The notes beneath the pieces are model-generated. The model made no database searches and was not told the origin of the DNA. It worked only from the letters and a program-made list of their open reading frames with translations. A program made the position numbers and the translations under genes. This document shows, piece after piece, positions 27,843-36,006 of a stretch of 64,000 bases of DNA; position 1 is the stretch's first letter, and every line of letters begins with the position of its first letter. This DNA is from Saccharothrix obliqua (lineage in GTDB: Bacteria > Actinomycetota > Actinomycetes > Mycobacteriales > Pseudonocardiaceae), in NCBI RefSeq assembly GCF_019375475.1, contig NZ_JAHXGQ010000003.1:186001-250000 (forward strand). Reading direction: 5' to 3'.

Positions 27843-28711
27843 CGCGGGCGGCGCTGCTGGTCTGCCCCACGTCCGGCCGGGGGCGGGCCGCCCGGGTGGC
27901 GGGCAGCGTGGCGGCACGCCTGCGCACCGCCGTGGACTCGCTGGACCTGCACGTGGCGTCCTCCGCGCGGGGCACCGCCGAACTCGCGCGCCGGGCCGTG
28001 GCCGACGGCGTGGACGTGCTGGTGGTGCTCGGCGGTGACGGCGGCGCGCACCTGGGCGTCCAGGCGTGCGCGGGCACGTCCACCGCGCTCGCCGTGGTGC
28101 CCGCGGGCACCGGCAACGACCTGGCCACCGCCCTGGGCACCACCTCGGTCGAGGACGTGGTGCGCGCGTTGTGCGCGGGTCGGCGGCGCTCGTTGGACCT
28201 GGGTCGGGTCGGCGGCGGGCGGTGGTTCGCGACCGTGCTGTGCGCTGGTTTCGACTCGGCGGTCAACGAGCGGGCCAACGCGATGCGGTGGCCCGCCGGA
28301 CCCCGTCGCTACGACCTCACGATCCTCGCCGAACTCGCCGCCCTGCGCCCAGGGCCGCTGGTCGTGGAGACCGAGCGGGACCGTCTGGAGCTGGACGCGC
28401 TGATGGTCGCCGTGGGCAACACGACGAGCTACGGCGGCGGTATCCCGGTGTGCCCGGACGCCGACGTCACCGACGGCCTGCTGGACGTGACCGTGGTGTC
28501 CGCCGCGCCCCGCCGGGCGCTGCTGCGCGTGCTGCCGACGTTGCGCACCGGGCGGCACGTCGACCACCCGGCGGTGCGCACCCTGCGTGCGCGGTCGGTG
28601 AAGCTCATCGGCCCCGCGTGGGTCGCCTACGCCGACGGCGAGCGCCTGCACGGCCTGCCGGTCGAGGTGGAGTGCAGGCCCCGCGCGTTGACCGCCGTCG
28701 CCCACGCGTAG
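27839..28711 (+). CDS. Diacylglycerol kinase family lipid kinase
   Basis: A 290-residue single-domain lipid kinase with LLVCPTSGRGRA, the nucleotide-binding VVLGGDGGAHLG motif, VVPAGTGNDLA and a C-terminal segment typical of the DagK/YegS group. It phosphorylates a membrane lipid alcohol such as diacylglycerol; the exact substrate is not shown. The GTG overlaps the tatC stop codon, so it is translated with the Tat operon. This is the second lipid-kinase domain in the window, the first being fused to PAP2. Confidence 0.92.
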   Translation: MTRAALLVCPTSGRGRAARVAGSVAARLRTAVDSLDLHVASSARGTAELARRAVADGVDVLVVLGGDGGAHLGVQACAGTSTALAVVPAGTGNDLATALGTTSVEDVVRALCAGRRRSLDLGRVGGGRWFATVLCAGFDSAVNERANAMRWPAGPRRYDLTILAELAALRPGPLVVETERDRLELDALMVAVGNTTSYGGGIPVCPDADVTDGLLDVTVVSAAPRRALLRVLPTLRTGRHVDHPAVRTLRARSVKLIGPAWVAYADGERLHGLPVEVECRPRALTAVAHA

Positions 28712-28735
28712 CGCGCTCCGGTATCAAGAGCGATT

Positions 28736-28758
28736 TTGTCGGTCTGATGTGACAGCCT
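28736..28758 (+). promoter_or_regulatory. PafBC-like promoter of helY
   Basis: TTGTCGGTC (8 of 9 positions of TTGTCRGTG), 8 nt, then CAGCCT, where the consensus has TAnnnT, stand directly upstream of helY. The -10 ends 7 nt before the GTG, which would make the transcript leaderless. GGAAGG touches the GTG and cannot be a ribosome site. Confidence 0.55.
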
Positions 28759-28764
28759 GGAAGG

Positions 28765-31527
28765 GTGTCACGCACTTCGCGGTCCCCGGCCGACTCCTAC
28801 GCGGACTCCCGCCGCCGCTCCAGCCGGCCCAAGCTGACCGACTTCCTCACCGTGCTCTCCTTCGAACTCGACCCGTTCCAGCAGCGAGCGTGCGAGGCGC
28901 TGGAGGACGGGCACGGCGTGCTGGTGTGCGCCCCGACCGGCGCGGGCAAGACCGTGGTCGGCGAGTTCGCCGTCCACCTGGCCCTGTCCGAGGGCCGCAA
29001 GTGCTTCTACACCACGCCGATCAAGGCGCTGTCCAACCAGAAGTACGCCGACCTGGTGTCCCGGTACGGCAGCGACAAGGTGGGCCTGCTGACCGGTGAC
29101 ACGTCGGTGAACGGCAACGCGCCCGTGGTGGTGATGACCACCGAGGTGCTGCGGAACATGCTGTACGCGGGCTCGTCGACGCTCAACGGCCTCGCGTACG
29201 TCGTCATGGACGAGGTGCACTACCTGGCCGACCGGTTCCGCGGCCCGGTGTGGGAGGAGGTCATCCTCCACCTGCCGGAGTCCGTGCGGCTGGTCAGCCT
29301 GTCCGCCACGGTCAGCAACGCCGAGGAGTTCGGCGAGTGGCTGGTGGAGGTGCGCGGCGACACCACCGTCGTGGTGGACGAGCACCGGCCCGTGCCGCTG
29401 TGGCAGCACATGCTGGCGGGCGGCCGGATGATGGACCTGTTCGCGGGGGAGGGGCCGGACGGCCACGCCCGGATCAACCCGCAGCTGCTGCGGCACACCG
29501 ACGACCTGTCCCGCTTCCACGTGCCGTGGAGCCGGGCCCGCGGCAACAAGGACCGGGGCCGCGCGCCCCGCGGCTCCGGGTTCAAGCCGCCGTCGCGGGT
29601 GGACGTCGTGCAGCGGCTGGACGGCGCCGGCCTGCTGCCCGCGATCGACTTCGTGTTCAGCCGGGCGGGCTGCGACGCGGCCGTGGCGCAGTGCGTGCGC
29701 GCCGGCCTGCGGCTCAACACCGAGGACGAGGTGGACGAGATCCGCGGGATCATCGAGGAGAAGACCCGCGACCTGCCGCAGAGCGACCTCATGGTGCTCG
29801 GTTACTGGGAGTGGCGGGAGGCGTTGGAGCGGGGCATCGCGAGCCACCACGCGGGCCTGCTCCCGGCGTTCAAGGAGACCGTGGAGGAGCTGTTCGTCCG
29901 CGGTCTGGTGAAGGTCGTTTTCGCCACCGAGACGCTTGCCCTGGGCATCAACATGCCGGCGCGCACGGTGGTCCTGGAGAAGCTGGTCAAGTACAACGGC
30001 GAAGCACACGTCGACCTGACCCCCGGCGAGTACACGCAGCTCACCGGGCGCGCGGGGCGGCGCGGCATCGACGTCGAGGGGCACGCGGTCGTCGTGTGGC
30101 AGCCCGGCGTCGACCCGAAGGCCGTGGCCGGGCTCGCGTCGACCCGCACCTACCCGCTGCGCTCGTCGTTCCGGCCCGGCTACAACATGGCCGTCAACCT
30201 CGTGCACCAGCTCGGCGCGGCGGCGGCGCGGGAGATCCTGGAGCAGTCGTTCGCGCAGTTCCAGGCCGACCGGTCGGTGGTGGGCCTGGCGCGGCGCATC
30301 GAGCGCAACCGGGAGGCGCTCGACGGGTACGCCGAGGCGATGTCGTGCCACCTCGGCGACTTCACCGAGTACGCGTCCCTGCGCCGCCGGGTCGTCGACC
30401 GGGAGAAGGCGCTGGCCAGGCAGAACACCTCGGCCCGGCGCGCGGAGGCGGCGGCGTCGCTGGAGCGGCTGCGCAAGGGCGACGTGATCGCCGTGCCGTC
30501 CGGGCGGCGCTCCGGCCTGGCGATCGTCATCGACCCGGGCCTGGAACCGCTCGGCGAGGCGCGCCCCCTGGTGGTGACCGAGGACCGGTGGGCGGGCCGG
30601 CTGTCGTCGGCGGACTTCCCGGCACCGGTGGAGGTGCTGGGTCGCGTGCGGCTGCCCCGGCAGGTGGACACGCGGTCGCCCAAGTCGCGCCGCGACCTGG
30701 CGTCCACGCTGCGCAACACCGGCATCGTCGCGCCGTCGGTGCGCAGGCGGCGGGCCACCGCCGACGACGACGCCGAGCTGGCGACGTTGCGCCGGGCGCT
30801 GCGCGCGCACCCGTGCCACGGCTGCGAGAAGCGCGAGGAGCACGCCCGGTGGGGCGAGCGGTACCACCGGCTGCTGGCCGAGACCGAGCAGCTGGAGCGC
30901 AAGGTCGCGGCCACCACGCACTCGCTGGCCCGCGAGTTCGACCGCATCCGGGGCCTGCTGCGGGAACGCGGCTACCTGCACGAGGAGGAGTCCGGGCCGG
31001 GCGAGGAGGTCACCGAGCACGGCAAGCGGCTGACCCGGCTCTACAGCGAGTCCGACCTGCTGGCCGCCGAGTGCCTGCGCCACGGCGTGTGGCGCGGGCT
31101 CGACCCGGCGGAGCTGGCGGCCGTCGTGTCGTCGCTGGTGTACGAGGCGCGGCGGGACGGTCCGCTGGAGACCAGGCTGCCGCCGGGCCGCGTGTCCGAC
31201 GCGATGACCGCCACGGCCCGGCTGTGGGCCGAGCTGGAGGACGACGAGCGGCGGCACAAGCTGGACCGCACGCGGCAGCCGGACCCGGGTTTCGCCTGGC
31301 CGGTGTACCGGTGGGCACGTGGCGAGTCGCTGGAGAAGGTGCTGGGTTCCGCCGAGGCCAGTGGCACCGAGCTGGGCGCCGGCGACTTCGTCCGGTGGTG
31401 CCGCCAGGTGGTCGACTTCCTGGACCAGATCAGGGACGTCGTGGGTGGCGGTGACCAGGTCGGCGCGACCGCCCGCAAGGCCGTCGACGCGCTGCGCCGC
31501 GGGGTGGTGGCGATGGCCACGGTCTGA
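28765..31527 (+). CDS. helY: Ski2/Mtr4-like DEAD/DEAH-box helicase HelY
   Basis: A 920-residue superfamily 2 helicase. The helicase core has FQQRACEALEDGHGVLVCAPTGAGKT (Walker A), TPIKALSNQK, the DEVH box (VMDEVHYLAD), SATVSNAEEF and the C-terminal TGRAGRRGID arginine-finger motif. Downstream it carries an rRNA-processing-arch/DSHCT domain (about 700-915), as in Mtr4 and Ski2. In M. tuberculosis the orthologue Rv2092c also follows tatC. A role in RNA processing or DNA repair is expected; the damage-type promoter upstream supports the latter. Confidence 0.95.
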   Translation: MSRTSRSPADSYADSRRRSSRPKLTDFLTVLSFELDPFQQRACEALEDGHGVLVCAPTGAGKTVVGEFAVHLALSEGRKCFYTTPIKALSNQKYADLVSRYGSDKVGLLTGDTSVNGNAPVVVMTTEVLRNMLYAGSSTLNGLAYVVMDEVHYLADRFRGPVWEEVILHLPESVRLVSLSATVSNAEEFGEWLVEVRGDTTVVVDEHRPVPLWQHMLAGGRMMDLFAGEGPDGHARINPQLLRHTDDLSRFHVPWSRARGNKDRGRAPRGSGFKPPSRVDVVQRLDGAGLLPAIDFVFSRAGCDAAVAQCVRAGLRLNTEDEVDEIRGIIEEKTRDLPQSDLMVLGYWEWREALERGIASHHAGLLPAFKETVEELFVRGLVKVVFATETLALGINMPARTVVLEKLVKYNGEAHVDLTPGEYTQLTGRAGRRGIDVEGHAVVVWQPGVDPKAVAGLASTRTYPLRSSFRPGYNMAVNLVHQLGAAAAREILEQSFAQFQADRSVVGLARRIERNREALDGYAEAMSCHLGDFTEYASLRRRVVDREKALARQNTSARRAEAAASLERLRKGDVIAVPSGRRSGLAIVIDPGLEPLGEARPLVVTEDRWAGRLSSADFPAPVEVLGRVRLPRQVDTRSPKSRRDLASTLRNTGIVAPSVRRRRATADDDAELATLRRALRAHPCHGCEKREEHARWGERYHRLLAETEQLERKVAATTHSLAREFDRIRGLLRERGYLHEEESGPGEEVTEHGKRLTRLYSESDLLAAECLRHGVWRGLDPAELAAVVSSLVYEARRDGPLETRLPPGRVSDAMTATARLWAELEDDERRHKLDRTRQPDPGFAWPVYRWARGESLEKVLGSAEASGTELGAGDFVRWCRQVVDFLDQIRDVVGGGDQVGATARKAVDALRRGVVAMATV

Positions 31528-31630
31528 GAAAGCTTTGCGGGGTGGCTGGGTGCGCCCGCCGCTCCTGTGGTTTGATCGCGCCCGCAAGCCTTGCACACTC
31601 ATTTCCCAGACTGACCGTCGGAGGCCGAGC

Positions 31631-32320
31631 ATGACCAGTCCGTACGGACCGTCCGGAGGGAACGACCCGCAGCCGCAGTGGGGCCAGCAGCCCTACGGTG
31701 GTGGGTACCCCGGCACGCCGTCGGGTGGTTTCCCCGCTCAGCAGCCCGGCTACGGGCAGCCGGACCCGTCGCAGCAACAGCAGCAGCCGCAGTGGGGCCA
31801 GCAGCCCCAGCCGCAGCAGTACGCGCAGCAGTACCCCGGCGGGTACGACCCGGGCCAGCAGCAGCAGAACCCGTACGGCCAGCCCGGTTACGGCCAGGCC
31901 GACCCGTCGCAGCAGCAGCAGTGGGGCCAGCAGGGCCAGTACGGGCAGCAGCAGAACCCGTACGGGCAGCCCGGTTACGGCCAGCAGCAGCCGCCCAAGA
32001 AGTCCGGCGCCGTGCTGTGGGTGGTCGTCGCGCTGGTCGTGCTGGTGGTCGCGGCCGTCGGCATCACCGGTTTCGTCACGCCGGGCTTCTTCAAGAAGAA
32101 GATCTTCGACAACGCGTCCGTGCAGAGCGGGATCGTGCAGATCCTCAAGGACGACTACAAGATCTCCGACGTGGAGGGCGCGACCTGCAACGGGGAGAAC
32201 CCGGTCGAGCCGAACCGCACGTTCACCTGCAAGGTCAAGATCGGCGGCAAGGACAAGGACGTCAAGATCACCGTCAAGACGGCGGACGGCGAGTACGAGG
32301 TCGGCCAGCCCACGGGCTGA
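31631..32320 (+). CDS. Gln/Pro-rich membrane protein with DUF4333 domain
   Basis: A 229-residue membrane protein. The first ~125 residues are low-complexity (QQPQWGQQPQPQQYAQQYPG, GQPGYGQQQNPYG), followed by one helix (AVLWVVVALVVLVVAAVGITGFV) and an extracellular DUF4333 domain with the two cysteines in DVEGATCNGENP and NRTFTCKVKIGGKDK. The position after helY matches the membrane protein gene Rv2091c of M. tuberculosis. A GGAGG-type site precedes the ATG. It resembles in design the protein at 3127-3933 but has a different outside domain. Confidence 0.88.
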   Translation: MTSPYGPSGGNDPQPQWGQQPYGGGYPGTPSGGFPAQQPGYGQPDPSQQQQQPQWGQQPQPQQYAQQYPGGYDPGQQQQNPYGQPGYGQADPSQQQQWGQQGQYGQQQNPYGQPGYGQQQPPKKSGAVLWVVVALVVLVVAAVGITGFVTPGFFKKKIFDNASVQSGIVQILKDDYKISDVEGATCNGENPVEPNRTFTCKVKIGGKDKDVKITVKTADGEYEVGQPTG

Positions 32321-32335
32321 TCCGAGAGCGCTGGG

Positions 32336-32370
32336 AGGCCACCCCGTCGAGGCGGGGTGGCCTTCGTGTT
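32336..32370 (+). terminator. Hairpin terminator after the DUF4333 gene
   Basis: An 11-bp perfect stem (AGGCCACCCCG / CGGGGTGGCCT) with a 6-nt loop and a following TCGTGTTT begins 16 nt after the stop codon and separates this gene from the eis-like gene. Confidence 0.85.
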
Positions 32371-32427
32371 TCCCGCCGCCGGTGAAACAGGTTCGCGCGC
32401 GGGCCGTTCTGCGGGGAGGATCGGGAG

Positions 32428-33636
32428 GTGACCGATCTCGACATCCGCGTCCTCACCGACGACCAGTACCGCGCCGCGCACACCCTGTTCCGCGGCACCC
32501 TGCACCACGGCCCCGCCAACGACGAGCGCTGGGCGTCGGTGGTGAGTTCCTACGAACCGGGGCGGGCGTGGGGTGCGTTCGCCGGGGACGAGCTGGTCGG
32601 GACGGTGATGTCGTTCCCGTCCGCGATCGCCGTGCCCGGTGGCGCGGTGCTGCCCATGGCGGCGGTGTCGCGCGTGGGCGTGCGGGCCGACTGGACGCGG
32701 CGCGGCGCGTTGACCGCGTTGCAGCGGGCGCAGCTGCGGTCGTTCCTGGAGTCCGGCCAGGTGGTGTCGACGCTGCGTGCGACCGAGGGGGTCATCTACG
32801 GGCGGTACGGCTACGGCGTCGCGACCCGGTTCCGCCACGTGCGGGTCCGGCGGGCGGGTGCGAAGTCGCGGCTGCCCGTCGCCGGGCGCGTGCGGCTGCT
32901 GGAGCGCGAGGCGGCCGTGCCGGTCGTGCAGGCCGTGTACGAGCGCGTCGCACCCCGCCGCCCCGGCACCGCCGCGCGTTGGCAGGGGTGGTGGCAGGTC
33001 AACGTCGTCCAGCCGCCCGAGGACGAGAACCTGAAGTTCGCCGTCGCCTCCGGGCCGGACGGCGACGACGGGTTCCTGGTGTACAAGGTGACGCCGGGGT
33101 CGCACGAGGCGGGCAACGAGCGGCCGGCCGTGCTGACGGTGCTCGACCTGTGGACCGCGACGCCGCGGGCGTGGGCCGACCTGTGGGCGTTCACGCTCGG
33201 GGTCGACCTGGTGGACGAGATCGACGCCGTCGGGCGTCCCGTGGACGAGCCGCTGGACTGGCTGCTGGTGGACCGGCGGGCGGCGCGGGTCGTCAGCGAG
33301 GTGGACGAGACGTGGCTCCGGGTGGTCGACGTGGAGGCAGCCCTGAGCGCCCGCGCCTACCGGTCCGGGGATCCCGTGGTGATCGGCGTCCGGGACCGCG
33401 TGCTGCCGGAGAACGAGGGGGCGTACCGGATCACGGCCGAGGGCGCGGTGCGGACCGGTGAGGAGCCGGACTTCGTGGTCGACGTGGAGGTGCTGGGTGC
33501 GGCGTACCTGGGCGACGTGACGTTCCGGTCGTTGGCGCTGGCGGGCCGGTTCACGCCGACGTCGCGGGAGGCGGTCGACCGGGCGGACGCGTTGTTCGCC
33601 GTAGACGAGGCCCCTTGGTGTGGCACTTACTTCTAA
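32428..33636 (+). CDS. eis: Eis-like N-acetyltransferase
   Basis: A GNAT-family acetyltransferase of exactly 402 residues, the length of mycobacterial Eis, which acetylates aminoglycosides at several amines and other amine substrates. An N-terminal GNAT domain (AAVSRVGVRADWTRRGALTALQRAQLRSF, acetyl-CoA loop) is followed by a second GNAT-like domain and a C-terminal sterol-carrier-like domain ending in WCGTYF. The terminal Phe, whose carboxylate acts as the general base in Eis, is the last residue here. RBS GGGAGG lies before the GTG. A palindromic element follows 10 nt after the stop codon. Confidence 0.88.
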   Translation: MTDLDIRVLTDDQYRAAHTLFRGTLHHGPANDERWASVVSSYEPGRAWGAFAGDELVGTVMSFPSAIAVPGGAVLPMAAVSRVGVRADWTRRGALTALQRAQLRSFLESGQVVSTLRATEGVIYGRYGYGVATRFRHVRVRRAGAKSRLPVAGRVRLLEREAAVPVVQAVYERVAPRRPGTAARWQGWWQVNVVQPPEDENLKFAVASGPDGDDGFLVYKVTPGSHEAGNERPAVLTVLDLWTATPRAWADLWAFTLGVDLVDEIDAVGRPVDEPLDWLLVDRRAARVVSEVDETWLRVVDVEAALSARAYRSGDPVVIGVRDRVLPENEGAYRITAEGAVRTGEEPDFVVDVEVLGAAYLGDVTFRSLALAGRFTPTSREAVDRADALFAVDEAPWCGTYF

Positions 33637-33646
33637 CCAGCGATTC

Positions 33647-33691
33647 CACTCCCACTTTTAGGGGACCGACGGTCGCCTAAAAGTGGGAGTG
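33647..33691. repeat. 45-bp palindromic element, copy A
   Basis: Perfect 16-bp arms (CACTCCCACTTTTAGG / CCTAAAAGTGGGAGTG) enclose a 13-nt centre that itself contains GACC-GAC-GGTC. It starts 11 nt after the eis-like gene and could terminate it. A diverged copy in the same orientation lies at 34716-34762. Confidence 0.85.
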
Positions 33692-34715
33692 ACACCGCCC
33701 GCTAGCGAAAAACAAGAACACACCCACCGCCGCCCCAAACACTTCCCCAGCCACTCCGCAGCCGCCACTCCGCAGCCGCCACTCCGCAGCCGCCTCCCGT
33801 GACTGCCGCCCGCGACCGCTGCCCCGCGACTCCCGACCTGATGCGGCACGCTCGAAGCCGTCGCCCAGCCGCCGAGCCGGGGCCGCCGCGAGCCGCCGGG
33901 GCCAGGGCCGCCGAGCCAGGGCCGCCGCTTTGCGTCTGCCGCCTCGGAGCTGCTTGCCCCGCAGCCGCCGCCCCGCAGCCGCCCGGCTTGAACCGCTGGG
34001 CCGCGGCTGCCGAGCCGCACCGCCAACCCGCAGTTACCGAGTCCCGGCTGCGACCTGCAATCGAAGCCCTGCGGCTGCCGCTCCGCGGCCACCGAGCCGT
34101 CCGCCTCGGCCTGCAACCGGCGAGCCTCCGCCGCCACACGGCCGTTGAGCCGCTGCCGTTGAGCCGCGGCCACCAGCCCAGCGTGTGCAACCTCCGCTGC
34201 CTCAGCCACGCGACCACACCGCCCTGCCAACCCTCGCGGCGGTAACCCCGCAGCCGCCCGCCCACTGCGCCCGCCCACTGCGCCAGCCAGCCGCTCCCGT
34301 TGCTGCGACCCCGGTGCCGGCTCCGGCGGCCCGCAGCCTGGTGCCTCCCTCGCCACCGCGCCCCAACGTCGCGCCCGCCCCGCCGTGCCCGCCCCGCCGT
34401 GCCCGAATGCCGGCACCCGCCGCTCCGTGCCCGAGACCGCTGCCGCAGACCCGCTGCCGCAGACCCGCTGCCGCAGACCCGCTGCCGCGGACACCCCCGC
34501 CGCGGACACCGCTGCCGCCGCTGGTGGCCCCCAACGACCGACTCCGCGCCGCAACTCCCGCCGCGACCGATCCGCCCCCGCGTCCCGCCGAACCAACCTC
34601 GCGCCAACCAACCCGGCACAGCCCGCCCCGTACTGGAGCCGTGATCGAGTCAGCCACCTCAGAGCCGCCGTGGCTGGATGGCCCTTCGCTGGCGGCTCGC
34701 CCGATCGGGTCATGC
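33692..34715. repeat. Gene-free low-complexity island
   Basis: About 1 kb of GC-rich, proline/alanine/arginine-codon-like simple sequence with no credible gene on either strand. It is built from short repeats of GCCGCC, GAGCCGGGGCCGCC and similar words. Two clear arrays have a 14-bp period: CCACTCCGCAGCCG three times (33751-33792) and CCGCTGCCGCAGAC about four times (34437-34492). Long open frames across it, such as 374 codons on the minus strand, are compositional and start inside the flanking palindromic element. Confidence 0.75.
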
Positions 34716-34762
34716 AACTCCCACCTTCAAGGGACCGTCGGTCACCTATCGAGGGAGAGACT
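34716..34762. repeat. Palindromic element, diverged copy B
   Basis: This matches copy A at about 27 of the first 32 positions (ACTCCCAC, then GGGACCG and CGGTC, then CCTA) in the same orientation. Its right arm is decayed, so it no longer forms the full hairpin. With copy A it brackets the low-complexity island. Confidence 0.65.
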
Positions 34763-34809
34763 GCGCCCGATGGGATGGCCACAGGCGGCTAGCCCGAGAG
34801 GTGCGCAAG

Positions 34810-34839
34810 ACCGTGCGCAGCAACACCGTGCGCAGCAAG
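34810..34839. repeat. 15-bp direct repeat
   Basis: ACCGTGCGCAGCAA occurs twice in tandem (34810-34823 and 34825-34838) with period 15, preceded by a partial copy at 34801. It belongs to the gene-free stretch between eis and the exonuclease gene. Confidence 0.7.
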
Positions 34840-34905
34840 ACCAGATGCGTGAAACCCCGCCGGAGATCAGCCTGCGGAGATCAGGCGCGGAGATCAGCCC
34901 TGCCG

Positions 34906-34962
34906 ACATCAGCCGCCCGACGTCAGCCGCCCGACGTCAGCCGCCCGACATCAGCCCGCCCG
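34906..34962. repeat. 14-bp tandem repeat array overlapping a stop codon
   Basis: Three exact-length copies and one 15-bp copy of ACRTCAGCCGCCCG lie end to end. The TGA stop codon of the minus-strand exonuclease gene lies in the last copy. GGAGATCAG-type words at 34862-34900 form a second, looser array just before it. Confidence 0.85.
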
Positions 34963-35889
34963 ACGCTCCATGGCCGACAGCAGACGGGGCAGGGAGCTGC
35001 CCAACCCCCACCTCCTGGTCAGCTCCGCCACCCGCTCCGGATCCACAGGCGCGGTCGGCACGACGTCCGCCCGGTCCACCACCACGTCCGCGTCCACCGC
35101 CACGTCCACGACCGTGGGCGCCACCGCCAGGTACTCTTGCGCGTTCAGCAACGCGGTCCGGGCACGGGCGGTCAGCTTGCGGTCCCGACCGTCGTGCACG
35201 GCGGCCAGCACGGCGTCCAGCGAGCCGAACTCCGTGATCAGCTTGGCGGCCGTCTTCTCGCCGATCCCGGCGACGCCCGGCAGCCCGTCCGACGGATCAC
35301 CCCGCAGCACGGCCATCCCCGCGTACGCCCGCCCGGCGTCCTCCAAAGGCAGCCCGTACTTGGCGGCCACCTCGGCCGGCCCCATCAACTCGGCCTTCGC
35401 CCAACCCCTCCCCAGGTACAGCACGCGCACGGGCGTCGGCACCTCGCGCACCACCTGGAACAGGTCGCGGTCACCGGTGATGACCTCCACCGGGTCCGCG
35501 GCCTCCCGCGCGGCGAGGGCGCCGATCACGTCGTCGGCCTCGTAGCCGACCGCTTCGGCGGTGGCGATGCCCACCGCGTCCAGCACGTCCAGGATGATCG
35601 GCACCTGCTGGGTCAGCGCGTCGGGCACCTCCTCCTCGCCTTCGGCGGCCACGCGGTGCGCCTTGTACGACGGCAGCGCGGCCACCCGGAACGCGGGCCG
35701 CCAGTCGGCGTCGAGGCAGGCGACCAGCCGACCCGCCCCGCGGTCCGCGATCACCTTGGCGATGGTGTCGACGAAACCACGCACCGCGTTCACCGGTGTG
35801 CCGTCCGGCGCGGTCATCGACTCGGGCAGCGCGTAGAACGCCCGGAAGTACAGGCTGGCGGCGTCCATCAGGACGAGCGGGCTACTCAC
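34951..35889 (-). CDS. 5'-3' exonuclease (PolA N-terminal/FEN-like)
   Basis: A free-standing flap/5'-3' exonuclease of 312 residues. It opens with SSPLVLMDAASLYFRAFYALPESM. Acidic metal-binding segments are VACLDADWRP, GYEADDVIGALA and ITGDRDLFQVV. The helix-3-turn-helix DNA-binding motif is GDPSDGLPGVAGIGEKTAAKLI. The GTG chosen directly precedes the conserved start; upstream codons are unconserved. Likely roles are Okazaki fragment processing and repair. Its M. tuberculosis counterpart Rv2090 also lies beside the pepE-type peptidase gene, here divergent. Confidence 0.93.
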   Translation of the reverse strand: MSSPLVLMDAASLYFRAFYALPESMTAPDGTPVNAVRGFVDTIAKVIADRGAGRLVACLDADWRPAFRVAALPSYKAHRVAAEGEEEVPDALTQQVPIILDVLDAVGIATAEAVGYEADDVIGALAAREAADPVEVITGDRDLFQVVREVPTPVRVLYLGRGWAKAELMGPAEVAAKYGLPLEDAGRAYAGMAVLRGDPSDGLPGVAGIGEKTAAKLITEFGSLDAVLAAVHDGRDRKLTARARTALLNAQEYLAVAPTVVDVAVDADVVVDRADVVPTAPVDPERVAELTRRWGLGSSLPRLLSAMERRAG

Positions 35890-36006
35890 CCCGCGAAGCT
35901 TGCCAGACGGCACCGACAACACCGGTCGGTGACCGGCCGTGCGCGGCGTGTGCACAGGTCGGCGGGGTGGCGTGCGGGGGCACCGGCAGGACTAGGCTCA
36001 GCAAGC

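Noticed and set aside
28768..31632. 954-codon minus-strand frame opposite helY
   Set aside because: Shadow of a helicase gene with all motifs intact on the plus strand.
33647..34762. Insertion sequence or transposon
   Set aside because: There is no transposase-like frame between the two palindromic elements, and these are in direct, not inverted, orientation with one decayed arm. A mobile origin is kept only as a possibility in the findings.
33658..34782. 374-codon minus-strand frame in the low-complexity island
   Set aside because: It is composed of Gly/Ala/Arg/Ser runs produced by GC-rich repeats, begins at a palindromic element, and other frames are open in the same place. No signal peptide or domain is visible.
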